From Muribaculum sp. (lineage in GTDB: Bacteria > Bacillota > Clostridia > Lachnospirales > Lachnospiraceae), in assembly GCA_023663505.1 (NCBI GenBank), contig JAMPHH010000050.1, positions 1 to 24,663 of the forward strand: a DNA stretch of 24,663 nt, written 5' to 3'. Positions 15,143 to 22,705 of the stretch are shown here, one piece after another. The first letter of the stretch is position 1. Every line of letters starts with the position of its first letter. The position numbers and the translations under genes are program-made. A model generated the notes under the pieces. The model had not been told where the DNA came from and did no database searches. It worked only from the letters and a program-made list of their open reading frames with translations.

Positions 15143-16265
15143 CAAGCCCTGACGCCTTCCTGACAGGTATGCCAAGCTCCTCTCTCATACGCACACGCGC
15201 CAGCTCAAACAGATCCCTAATAACCTGTTGGAGCATTTTCATGGTGTCCTCGTCCACCTCCTTGAGGGCGGCAGCCACCCCCATCATGCTCCGCTTCCAG
15301 TCGGCGGTAATGGCGATCAGGTCATCCGCCTCCGAAGCGGATATCACCCGATACAGGGTGTCCACAAACAGGCGAATCTGCCCCTCGTCCAGAGAGAGTA
15401 TCCACTCGTTGAGCGTGCTGTCCGTAAGCCTCGCCCTCTCGTAGATATCCTCCGCCATGACAAACTCGCCGTTTTTCACCTTCCAGTTGTATGGATTGTG
15501 CTGAGCCAGTCCAAAGCTTCCCGACTCCACCACACGATATCTTGTATCCCACTCAAAAAGCATTCCCACCAGAGAGGAATGTGGCAAAAGCTTCACCACT
15601 CTGTCCGCGATCTTGTCATAGCCGCATTCCTCCAAAACCTCCGGTCGAAAGCCGGGTCCGTCCATACAGTAGACCTTCAGAATCCTCTCCTGTACCTTGG
15701 GCACGCATTTCATTGCGCTGTATACCGCAAAATTCCCACCCTTGGAGTGCCCGCCCACGTAGAAAAGATTGCCGAACTTCTCCGTCACCATGTTTAAGTA
15801 TTTGACGCTCATTGCCTGTCCCGGCACCGGAGACAGGTATGCCATGTTAAAGTCTTCCTTCCACCCGACTATGGTCTCGTCCGTCCCGCGAAATGCCACA
15901 TAGATGGTATTGTCCTCCAGAATACAGGTAATGGCGGCAAATTGTGTCTCCCATTCCTTCTCGACGATATTGATATAGCAGTTGAGCTTCAGATTGCAGA
16001 AACGTCTTCCCGCGAGCATCCTCGCAAAAAGCTCCCTGTTGTCCTTCTCAAAGCGTTCATCTGCAAACAATCCGTCTGCCATCGGGTGCTTGGCCAGCTC
16101 CTTTAGGGTGACGGAGGGGGCGTTTGTGTCGATCCCCGGCACCAGTCCGTCAAATTTGAGGTAGGCAAGCTGACAGAGCACGAGGCTGTCCACGTCATTC
16201 ATTGGGCGCTCCGTGAATGGCACGTCGCCATACTCTTTTAGATAAGCATGCATTGTATTTGCCAT
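15087..16265 (-). CDS. DUF2974 / Mbeg1-like alpha/beta-hydrolase
   Basis: A 392-residue cytoplasmic protein of the Mbeg1-like (DUF2974) family, lipase-like hydrolases of unknown substrate. Family blocks visible are DVDSLVLCQLAYLKFDGLVP near residues 25-44, YVAFRGTDETIVGWKEDFNM (122-141) and the nucleophile elbow GGHSKGGNFA with Ser174; MDGPGF further on probably carries the acid. ATG 16265 is chosen because GGAGGAAG precedes it; the ATG at 16286 lacks a site. The C-terminal tail is Arg/Lys-rich and is the part that overlaps the hydrolase gene on the plus strand. A promoter candidate is at 16287-16314. Functional class is secure, the reaction is not. Confidence 0.88.
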   Translation of the reverse strand: MANTMHAYLKEYGDVPFTERPMNDVDSLVLCQLAYLKFDGLVPGIDTNAPSVTLKELAKHPMADGLFADERFEKDNRELFARMLAGRRFCNLKLNCYINIVEKEWETQFAAITCILEDNTIYVAFRGTDETIVGWKEDFNMAYLSPVPGQAMSVKYLNMVTEKFGNLFYVGGHSKGGNFAVYSAMKCVPKVQERILKVYCMDGPGFRPEVLEECGYDKIADRVVKLLPHSSLVGMLFEWDTRYRVVESGSFGLAQHNPYNWKVKNGEFVMAEDIYERARLTDSTLNEWILSLDEGQIRLFVDTLYRVISASEADDLIAITADWKRSMMGVAAALKEVDEDTMKMLQQVIRDLFELARVRMREELGIPVRKASGLAKSARRGKRRTEAVPPTA

Positions 16266-16286
16266 AATCTTCCTCCATATTCTCAT

Positions 16287-16314
16287 ATTTTACCACATCT
16301 CCTTCAGACTGCAA
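16287..16314 (-). promoter_or_regulatory. Promoter of the DUF2974 gene
   Basis: TTGCAG (16314-16309), a 16-bp spacer and TAAAAT (16292-16287) on the minus strand, with the start site a few bases upstream of the Shine-Dalgarno region. The leader would be short, about 15-20 nt. Confidence 0.5.
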
Positions 16315-16316
16315 TA

Positions 16317-16350
16317 CTTTGTGTTTATTATGTGTTTATTATTCACAAAG
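16317..16350. promoter_or_regulatory. Inverted repeat upstream of the DUF2974 promoter
   Basis: CTTTGTG (16317-16323) and CACAAAG (16344-16350) are perfect inverted repeats flanking two direct copies of TGTTTATTA. It lies just upstream of the -35 box, where an activator or repressor could bind. No family-specific operator is recognised. Confidence 0.35.
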
Positions 16351-16415
16351 TTATTATGTCTAAAGGTTGGGGTGGTCATTCAATGTATGGGGAAATATGA
16401 GCGAGGGTGAGGTTT

Positions 16416-16451
16416 GGTATTTGAATTGGCATTTGAGTTGGCATTTGAGTT
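16416..16451 (+). repeat. Three tandem 12-bp repeats
   Basis: GGTATTTGAATT, GGCATTTGAGTT and GGCATTTGAGTT occur head to tail. The second and third copies are identical, the first differs at two positions. They stand just outside the left arm of the long inverted repeat. Confidence 0.9.
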
Positions 16452-16462
16452 GCGGGAGGGGC

Positions 16463-16660
16463 GGCGGGAGTGGACGGTGAGGATTTTTGCGGACGGGCTG
16501 CGGTTGGGGGTTTTCTAATAGTGCGGGGAAGGGGATTGCAATTTGCGGGTCGGCTCTAAGGTGCATCCGTGCGCATTTCACCCTAGGTTCGGGGCGCACT
16601 ATAAGAAAACGCTCCAACCTTCGCCGAAGTCCGCGAAAATCCTCACCGTCCACTCCCGCC
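16463..16660. repeat. Long imperfect inverted repeat, arms about 63-66 bp
   Basis: 16463-16494 is complementary to 16629-16660 over 32 positions with a single T/G mismatch that would be a wobble pair in RNA. The arms continue inward after an internal loop: GGTTGG with CCAACC, GTTTTCT (16510-16516) with AGAAAAC (16604-16610), and ATAGTGCG (16518-16525) with CGCACTAT (16595-16602). About 70 bases lie between the arms. Transcribed from either strand this would fold into a very stable rod. There is no T-run at either end, so it is not a simple terminator. It may be a structured RNA, two inverted copies of a short element, or a recombination relic. Confidence 0.85.
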
Positions 16661-16733
16661 TTGGTACTTGCGTGAAACAGACATGTGCAGCTTGCGTATT
16701 GTTCTGGGCTGAATTGTTGTTGGGCGCATGACT

Positions 16734-16759
16734 GGCAGACGGTAGTATTGCCGTCTGCC
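16734..16759. repeat. Perfect 9-bp hairpin
   Basis: GGCAGACGG (16734-16742) and CCGTCTGCC (16751-16759) pair around an 8-base loop. No T-run follows on the minus strand and only TGCTTT on the plus strand, so termination is doubtful. Confidence 0.45.
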
Positions 16760-16893
16760 TGCTTTGCAATCCTGATAATTGCTGCTTTGATTTCGTAATC
16801 GTTCAGTCGTGTAGCTTTCACGAAAGACTTGCAGGTGTCAAAATGAGTTGAAAGCTAATTTGTGTGCGTCAGCGTTACGGTTTGACACATTGA

Positions 16894-18240
16894 CTATCTG
16901 TCCTGCATTGGGATATAGGTTCTCTCCTCCATCACGCTCTTGTATGCGGGGCGGATGATTTTGTCCATATTGAGAAGCTCCTCTATGCGGTGAGTGCTCC
17001 AACCCACAATTCGGGCAATGGCAAAAATGGGCGTATACAGCTCTAACGGTATCTCCAGCATGCTGTACACAAATCCGCTGTAAAAGTCCACATTTGCGCT
17101 GACTCCCTTGTAAATGCGGGATTTCTGGGCGATCAGCTCCGGTGCGAGACGCTCTATCATGGAATAAAGCGCAAAATCCTTCTCTCTGCCCTGCGCCGTG
17201 GCAAGCTGTTCCACAAAGCCCTTGAACACTCTTGCCCTAGGGTCGGACAGTGAATAGACCGCATGCCCCATCCCGTAGATAAGCCCCTTCTTGTCAAATG
17301 CCTCCTTATTCAGAAGCTTCTGCAGATAAGCCTTGACCTCGTCCTCGTCTGCCCAGTCTGACACGTTTTTCTCCAAGTCGCGCATCATTTCAACCACCTT
17401 GATGTTAGCGCCGCCGTGCTTGGGTCCCTTGAGCGAGGACAGCGCCGCCGCGATCACGGAGTAGGTGTCAGAACCGGAGGAGGTCACCACGCGGGTCGTA
17501 AACGTGGAGTTATTACCGCCGCCATGCTCCATATGTAGCACAAGCGCGATATCCAAAACCTTTGCCTCAAGCTCCGTGTACTGCTTATCCGGTCTAAGCA
17601 TCAGCAGAATATTCTCCGCCGTGGAAAGCTTCTTAGATGGGCGATGAATGTACATGCTCTCGTCATTTGCATAGTGATTATAGGCGTGATACCCATACAC
17701 AGCCAACACGGGGAAAAGACTGATAAGCCCCATGCACTGGCGCAACACGTTCTCAACGGAGGTATCCGTGCATCTCCTGTCATAGGACGCCAGCGTCAGC
17801 ACGCTTCGGGTCATGGAATTCATAATATCACTGCTGGGTGCCTTCATGATGACGTCTCTGGTAAAATTGGTGGGCAGGGTTCTCTCCGACGCGAGCACAT
17901 TTTGAAAATTCTTCAGCTCCTCCGCCGTAGGAAGCTCACCAAACAGCAATAGATAGGCTACCTCCTCAAAACCAAAGTGTTGTCCCCGAAATCCCTTCAC
18001 AAGCTCGATACAGTCATAGCCCCTGTACCAAAGCTTGCCCTCGCAGGGCACCTTCACGCCGTTTTCCAGCTTAAAGGACTCGATCTTGGAGATATTGGTA
18101 AGCCCTGTGAGCACACCGTTTCCGTTTTTGTCCCGAAGTCCCCTCTGTACCTCATACTTATCAAATAAATCCAGATTTATCTGATCAGCCTCTCTGCATA
18201 ATGCTGCGTAATCTCCATAATCAATGCCGCTCTTCTTCAT
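16894..18240 (-). CDS. gltA: Citrate synthase
   Basis: A 448-residue citrate synthase condensing acetyl-CoA and oxaloacetate to citrate; in fermentative clostridia it usually feeds 2-oxoglutarate and glutamate synthesis. The active-site blocks are present: HMEHGGGNNSTF with His239, GPKHGGAN with His275, GMGHAVY with His326, and NVDFYSG with Asp385; SDPRARV supplies a conserved Arg. Length and a longer N-terminus fit the clostridial type with KYEVQRGLRD near residues 28-37. ATG 18240 has AGGAGGAG directly upstream, inside the end of the truncated thioesterase gene it overlaps by 20 bp, so translation is probably coupled. No aconitase or isocitrate dehydrogenase gene is adjacent. The gene symbol follows common usage. 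Confidence 0.96.
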   Translation of the reverse strand: MKKSGIDYGDYAALCREADQINLDLFDKYEVQRGLRDKNGNGVLTGLTNISKIESFKLENGVKVPCEGKLWYRGYDCIELVKGFRGQHFGFEEVAYLLLFGELPTAEELKNFQNVLASERTLPTNFTRDVIMKAPSSDIMNSMTRSVLTLASYDRRCTDTSVENVLRQCMGLISLFPVLAVYGYHAYNHYANDESMYIHRPSKKLSTAENILLMLRPDKQYTELEAKVLDIALVLHMEHGGGNNSTFTTRVVTSSGSDTYSVIAAALSSLKGPKHGGANIKVVEMMRDLEKNVSDWADEDEVKAYLQKLLNKEAFDKKGLIYGMGHAVYSLSDPRARVFKGFVEQLATAQGREKDFALYSMIERLAPELIAQKSRIYKGVSANVDFYSGFVYSMLEIPLELYTPIFAIARIVGWSTHRIEELLNMDKIIRPAYKSVMEERTYIPMQDR

Positions 18241-18499
18241 CCGACTCCTCCTTTTCTCTGCTTCCCCGCAGCGCCATGTCAAGCTCCTTCCATTCCTTTT
18301 TCAGTATCACAATCCTTCCATCCCTGTCGGTAAAGCAGTGCACGGAGTTACCCGCCGCCTCAATCTGTTCCATCGGGAAATTAATCCGGCTCAGATAATC
18401 CATCCTCGCCTCCTCCATCCAACGTATATAATTGGAGTGATGGATGATCCCCATCTGGTCTGACTCATAATATTGCGCTTTGTGCTCGTAATCCCGCAT
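18221..18499 (-). pseudogene. Acyl-CoA thioesterase (4HBT hot-dog) with an internal deletion
   Basis: A 92-codon frame. Residues 1-50 match the start of YbgC/FcbC-like thioesterases: VxYYESDQMGIIHHSNYI-type motif with Asp14 and His20/21 and RWMEEARMDYL. It then jumps to NSVHCFTDRDGRIVILKK (51-68), which resembles the last strand of the same fold. The central 55-60 residues, holding most of the beta-sheet, are absent; the family is normally about 130-140 residues. The junction is near 18346-18352 and keeps the frame. A Glu/Arg-rich tail follows. ATG 18499 has GGGAGGA at good spacing, and the frame overlaps the citrate synthase start. Loss of fold is predicted; it may survive as a coupling or leader frame. 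Confidence 0.65.
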
Positions 18500-18754
18500 C
18501 ACGCTTCCTCCCCTCGACACATAAATATTAGGGACATTTCTCCCTGCCAACAGAGTCAGCACCCCCGCCACAAGCATGATACTTAGCTCATTGCCCGCAG
18601 GAATAAAATTCACATATACAGATGGAATACTCCGGTACACCACAGAAAAGACACGCTTTGAAAAGAATGTCATACAATTCGGGCTACTGCCCTTGAATAA
18701 AAGAATCAGGCGGATAGACAGCGCTCCAATTCGCCCTCCACCCTGAATAAATTT

Positions 18755-18763
18755 ATTATATCA
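18755..18763 (-). promoter_or_regulatory. Extended -10 promoter for the thioesterase-citrate synthase unit
   Basis: TGATATAAT on the minus strand is a perfect extended -10. No -35 match is visible. It gives a leader of about 250 nt before the thioesterase ATG, long enough to hold regulation, but no riboswitch is recognised. Confidence 0.5.
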
Positions 18764-18805
18764 TGATTGATGGCCATTCGGCCGTTTCCTCTCATGAATA
18801 CGGTC

Positions 18806-18814
18806 ATTATATCA
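18806..18814 (-). promoter_or_regulatory. Second extended -10 motif, identical to the first
   Basis: TGATATAAT occurs again, 51 bp upstream of the copy at 18755-18763, also without a good -35. It may be a tandem promoter for the same unit. Confidence 0.4.
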
Positions 18815-18917
18815 CAATTTTGCTGATTTGAATATAAATTTTCTATAAATTTACCAAAACATAACCATTCTGCTGAGAAATAGAGCCTTCCTCCGGCCAG
18901 TGGGACATGGTTTCTCC

Positions 18918-20015
18918 TCATTTAGATTTTATGTAAAAATCATAATACCACTCGGCAAATCTACGAATACCTTCCCGAAGCGGCATCGCAGGCTTGAATC
19001 CAAAATCCCTCTCCAGCTTTGATACATCCGCATATGTAACGGCCACATCACCTGCCTGCATGGGCACAAGCTTCTTGTGAGCTTCAAAATCATAATCTGC
19101 AGGAAGCACATGTGCTCGAATCAACTCCTCCTGCAAAACTGTGACAAAATCCAGTAGATTCTCAGGATTGCTATTACCTATATTGTACAAGGCATACGGC
19201 GGCATGGGCAGTCCGTCCTCCCCACGCACTCTCTCCGGAGGCGACTGCATAACAAGCTGTATACCAGCCACAATATCATCAATGTAGGTGAAGTCCCTCT
19301 TGCAGTTCCCATAATTAAAAATCTCGATAGTGCGTCCGCTCCTAAGCTTGTCCGTAAAGCCGAAATAGGCCATGTCCGGTCTCCCCGCTGGACCGTATAC
19401 TGTAAAAAAACGAAGACCGGTGGATGGAATATTATACAGCTTTGCATACGCATGTGCCATCAACTCGTCGGAACGCTTGGTAGCCGCGTAAAGTGAAACC
19501 GGATTGTCAACCTTATCCTCCGTAGAATATGGCACCTTATCGTTTGCACCATAGATGGACGATGAGGAAGCATAAATCAAATGCTCTACGCCTGTCCCTC
19601 CATTATCATAAGAATGTCTGCACTCTTCCAAAAGATTGTAAAATCCCACAATATTAGTCTCTATATAGACGTCCGGATTCTCGATTGAATAGCGCACACC
19701 TGCCTGCGCCGCAAGATTCACCACCACAGCGGGTCGGTATTCACGAAATAGGCTCCGCACGAGCTCCCTATCCGCAATCGAACCTCGCACGAACTTCCAA
19801 CTGCTCTCCGGATACACACAGGCGGCTTCCTCTATCTGTCTCAAGCGATACTCCTTTAGGGACACATCATAATAATCGTTCAGATTGTCTATGCCGATAA
19901 TCGTGATCGAGGGATACTCCTTGAGCAGCGCAAGCGCAAGATTTCCTCCGATAAATCCAGCCGCTCCGGTAATCAAAACTGTTTTTTGCCCTAATTGTAT
20001 TTTTGTTTTCTCCAA
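18918..20015 (-). CDS. UDP-glucuronate 4-epimerase-type SDR (NAD-dependent epimerase)
   Basis: A 365-residue extended SDR. It has the Rossmann motif GAAGFIG (17-23), GIDNLNDYYDVSLKEYRL (41-58), SSSSIYGAN and the catalytic Tyr176 and Lys180 in YAATK, plus GRPDMAYFGF and RDFTYIDD. The NDYYD and GRPDMA segments are characteristic of UDP-glucuronate 4-epimerases (UDP-GlcA to UDP-GalA), making that the best call over UDP-glucose 4-epimerase. The start is probably TTG 20015, since GGAGGA sits 7 bp before it; GTG 20030, overlapping the flippase stop, is the alternative. It is the last gene of the leftward polysaccharide operon and would supply a uronic-acid donor. No UDP-glucose dehydrogenase is in the window. 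Confidence 0.9.
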   Translation of the reverse strand: MEKTKIQLGQKTVLITGAAGFIGGNLALALLKEYPSITIIGIDNLNDYYDVSLKEYRLRQIEEAACVYPESSWKFVRGSIADRELVRSLFREYRPAVVVNLAAQAGVRYSIENPDVYIETNIVGFYNLLEECRHSYDNGGTGVEHLIYASSSSIYGANDKVPYSTEDKVDNPVSLYAATKRSDELMAHAYAKLYNIPSTGLRFFTVYGPAGRPDMAYFGFTDKLRSGRTIEIFNYGNCKRDFTYIDDIVAGIQLVMQSPPERVRGEDGLPMPPYALYNIGNSNPENLLDFVTVLQEELIRAHVLPADYDFEAHKKLVPMQAGDVAVTYADVSKLERDFGFKPAMPLREGIRRFAEWYYDFYIKSK

Positions 20016-20029
20016 ATCTATTTCCTCCA

Positions 20030-21559
20030 CTATCCTCTGGTTATGATTGTTCTGACCATATTCAACAAATTTTGAAATTTTTCGTTTTTTCGAAATAACG
20101 TCATCGATACAACCGCCGGAACAAAAACGCATATGCATGCGCGTAATACAAGCCCTCCAATTTCTGTATCCGGAACAAAACTACAGATCAGGTATGTCAG
20201 CCCGCCAAGCAATCCGATGGCACAGGCATACTTCAAATGTTCCCAATATAGTTCCATGGGGCTTCTTTTGAAATAATGTCTAAACAACACATTCGTTCTT
20301 GATATAAAATTACAAAAGAAAATCGTAAGAATAGTCGCCCACAAAATTCCTGATACCCCGAACAAATACCCTAGCACAATATTCAACACCACATTTCCGA
20401 CAGCCTCCAAAAGATACCACATCCGAAGTTCCCAATATAATCCGTAGGCATTCGCATACAAATTTCTCATATTGTTCATATTAATCGCATAAAAGTAAAT
20501 ACAAAACAAGAGCATATCACCTTCAGAAAGCATCAAATCCTCGTTTCCTCGCATCCAGAGCCACATAAAAGGCTGATACAGACAAACCATGCAGATACTC
20601 ATCCATCCGGTAAAACAGGCAAAAATATAAGTAAATTTCCGATAGTCTGCATAATTCTTTTCAACAGACTCCTTGGCAACGCTATTTCCTACACTAGCCT
20701 GCATAGATCGCGTAACAGTCAGTGCAATGCTATACAAAGCCTGATAAATATAATAATAATTTCCGTAAACCGTGACCGTTGTAAGTCCGAACAACACAGA
20801 CAATACAATATTATCCAGTGAATTTCTTGCAGTATCTCCAATCCTGTTGATTACGATTCCCTTAATCTGCTTCGTCAATACAGCGTGCATTTTATCTGAT
20901 ATTTTCCCCATAGGCATGATCTGGGGAAAATACCGTTTGGACATTACCTGCAGCAAAATATTATTTAACACTGTTGTAAAAATAGAACTGGCGACATATA
21001 AATAAAAATTCCGCGTCAACAACAAAATTCCAATCTGTAAAATGCGTAAAAGAATCGAAGTCACCGTAGAAATATTGCTGACAATATCCGCACGCTGCAT
21101 GGCTGTCAGCAAAGCGCTTTTATAGGCAAAAAAGAAATAGGAAACCACCGCCCCCACAAGATACATTACATACAGCACATAAATATTCATCCCCACAGGA
21201 TAATCACCAGATATCAAATGTGGCAGAAAGGGCAACAAAATCATCCCTGTTCCAAAGATAACCGCTCCTACAATGCGGTACACATTTTTTAAATATGCCA
21301 TGATAGAACAAACTACATCATAATCAGACTCGGCGATTGGTTTATACAAAACATAAATAACCGCCGAGGAAAATCCCAGATCTGCCAGATTTAATACCTG
21401 TAAAATTGAATGAAACAGGCTTCCTATTCCGACATATTCTTCCCCCAGAATATAAAGAATCATAGTGCGCGTAATAAACGGCAGCACAATATTTACCATT
21501 TTCTGAAGAATACCACTATAAAGATTTCTCTTTGTGTTTTTTGTTCGCGACTCAATCAT
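20030..21559 (-). CDS. Wzx-type polysaccharide flippase (MOP superfamily)
   Basis: A 509-residue membrane protein with about 12-14 hydrophobic spans and the N-terminal pattern of oligosaccharide flippases (GILQKMVNIVLPFITRTMI, then GSLFHSILQVLNLADLGFSSA). It should move an undecaprenyl-diphosphate-linked repeat unit to the outer leaflet. ATG 21559 has AGGAGAG about 6 bp upstream and overlaps the 3' end of the GT4 gene by 8 bp, indicating translational coupling. The DNA is visibly richer in A and T than the housekeeping block, as is common for acquired capsule flippases. The matching polymerase is not in the window. Confidence 0.93.
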   Translation of the reverse strand: MIESRTKNTKRNLYSGILQKMVNIVLPFITRTMILYILGEEYVGIGSLFHSILQVLNLADLGFSSAVIYVLYKPIAESDYDVVCSIMAYLKNVYRIVGAVIFGTGMILLPFLPHLISGDYPVGMNIYVLYVMYLVGAVVSYFFFAYKSALLTAMQRADIVSNISTVTSILLRILQIGILLLTRNFYLYVASSIFTTVLNNILLQVMSKRYFPQIMPMGKISDKMHAVLTKQIKGIVINRIGDTARNSLDNIVLSVLFGLTTVTVYGNYYYIYQALYSIALTVTRSMQASVGNSVAKESVEKNYADYRKFTYIFACFTGWMSICMVCLYQPFMWLWMRGNEDLMLSEGDMLLFCIYFYAINMNNMRNLYANAYGLYWELRMWYLLEAVGNVVLNIVLGYLFGVSGILWATILTIFFCNFISRTNVLFRHYFKRSPMELYWEHLKYACAIGLLGGLTYLICSFVPDTEIGGLVLRACICVFVPAVVSMTLFRKNEKFQNLLNMVRTIITRG

Positions 21560-22691
21560 GAAACTCTCCTAAATACAACTTCTCTAACCGTTTAATCTCT
21601 ATAGACATATCATAATCCGCAAGCTGCCCACAAGCTTTCCCTTGGATTTTTTCATCAAGAATTACCTCACACCATTTTTCGGGAGACTCATTCAAACTAA
21701 CTGGGATAACATAATCCGTAAGATATACTTCTCTCGTTATACTGTCCGAAATGATGCATCGAAGATCTGACACCTGCGCTTCCACCAGAACAAGCGGCAA
21801 TCCTTCATATTTAGACGGGAGAACAAACACATCCATTGCTTTCATTAATCGCGGTATGTCGCTCCGATGCGATAAAATCTGATATCTTCCTTCCAAATTG
21901 TATTCACGCAGTAATTCCTCTACATCGGCTCTCAAGGAGCCTGATCCCACCATCAACAAATAGACATTTTCTTTTCTTAGATGTAGTTCCCTGAAAATCT
22001 CCACTAAAAATTTTTGATTTTTCGCCGGGTCAAACCGTCCCACATGTCCAATTACAAACGCCTCCTTTGGAATCATCAGTTCTTTGCGAATCTCCTCTTT
22101 TGATTCTTTCACCCCCGTAAATTTTGAAAAATCCACTGCATTCCGAATCACCACCGTATTGTCTACTATGAACAAATCGTTAAGTTCTCTGCGCATATCT
22201 TCATGAAGCGCAATAAGACGCATATGATGCTTCTCTATCAGTTCTCTTGCGGCTTTGTATTCCACCTCTTTCCTTCCTGAAAAAAAACGCTCTGGCAGAT
22301 TATGGCAAGTATAAAAAATCTGCAGATTGTCAAGTTTGTCTGCAATTTTTGCCACATGATGTAACAAAGACATATGAACATGCAAGATATCCACCTGTTC
22401 CTTTTTTAGAATACGAGATAATCTGTAAGGAATATAAATGCGTCCAAACAATCTGTTGAAAACACGTGTCAAAACATGGTAATGAGGATATATGGCAATA
22501 ATTTCCACATGATTTTCCTGCAGGATTCTGGAAACCGCAGTTTGACTATCAGGACGTATAACAAGAACTTTCACAACAAATTTTTCTTTGTCCAATAAAA
22601 GCGCATAATCCTTAATTAAAGTCTCTGCCCCACCGTCGCTCAAACGACCTACAAATTGTATAACATTTCTTCGTTCGCCATAGCGCATCAT
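21552..22691 (-). CDS. GT4-family glycosyltransferase (GT-B fold)
   Basis: A 379-residue retaining glycosyltransferase. The N-terminal domain starts NVIQFVGRLSDGGAETLIKD; the acceptor side has DILHVHMS. The C-terminal domain starts near IGHVGRFDPAKN, and the donor site has PSKYEGLPLVLVEAQ, the EX7E motif of GT4. No membrane spans. Two adjacent ATG codons (22691 and 22688) follow GGAGGG; the second has the slightly better spacing. It is 14 bp downstream of the CapA-family gene and overlaps the flippase gene. It should add one sugar to the lipid-linked repeat unit; the sugar is not predictable. Confidence 0.92.
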   Translation of the reverse strand: MMRYGERRNVIQFVGRLSDGGAETLIKDYALLLDKEKFVVKVLVIRPDSQTAVSRILQENHVEIIAIYPHYHVLTRVFNRLFGRIYIPYRLSRILKKEQVDILHVHMSLLHHVAKIADKLDNLQIFYTCHNLPERFFSGRKEVEYKAARELIEKHHMRLIALHEDMRRELNDLFIVDNTVVIRNAVDFSKFTGVKESKEEIRKELMIPKEAFVIGHVGRFDPAKNQKFLVEIFRELHLRKENVYLLMVGSGSLRADVEELLREYNLEGRYQILSHRSDIPRLMKAMDVFVLPSKYEGLPLVLVEAQVSDLRCIISDSITREVYLTDYVIPVSLNESPEKWCEVILDEKIQGKACGQLADYDMSIEIKRLEKLYLGEFHD

Positions 22692-22705
22692 ATACCCTCC
22701 AATTT

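Larger units (their letters stand above)
16361..16893. other. Region without a supported gene, dominated by repeats
   Basis: Between the DUF2974 promoter region and citrate synthase there is no gene I can support. It contains 12-bp tandem repeats (16416-16451), a long imperfect inverted repeat (16463-16660), a 9-bp hairpin (16734-16759) and an 8-bp inverted repeat GTGTCAAA/TTTGACAC (16835-16842, 16881-16888) just beyond the citrate synthase stop codon. On the minus strand a frame is open from about 16855 to 16360; its first half (for example DYEIKAAIIRIAKQADGN, with Cys pairs further on) looks protein-like, but it has no Shine-Dalgarno and its second half runs through the inverted repeat. A decayed gene or structured RNA are both possible. 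Confidence 0.5.
18500..18917 (-). other. Intergenic region upstream of the citrate synthase unit
   Basis: This 418-bp stretch lies between the polysaccharide operon end and the thioesterase remnant. It holds two extended -10 motifs on the minus strand (see 18755-18763 and 18806-18814) and no terminator with a T-run after the epimerase stop. Open frames across it are short, lack family resemblance, and I do not support them as genes. Confidence 0.55.

Noticed and set aside
16734..16759. Hairpin as terminator of citrate synthase
   Set aside because: It is over 130 bp beyond the stop codon, and on the minus strand no T-run follows the stem.
18500..18673. N-terminal extension of the thioesterase frame by 58 residues
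   Set aside because: The ATG at 18499 has GGGAGGA correctly spaced and begins the family domain; the extension has neither site nor similarity.
18706..18921. Minus-strand frame of 71 codons with a short MAINHDIINLFRVEG-like peptide
   Set aside because: It spans two extended -10 motifs, has a poorly placed Shine-Dalgarno and no recognisable domain; it was kept as intergenic DNA.
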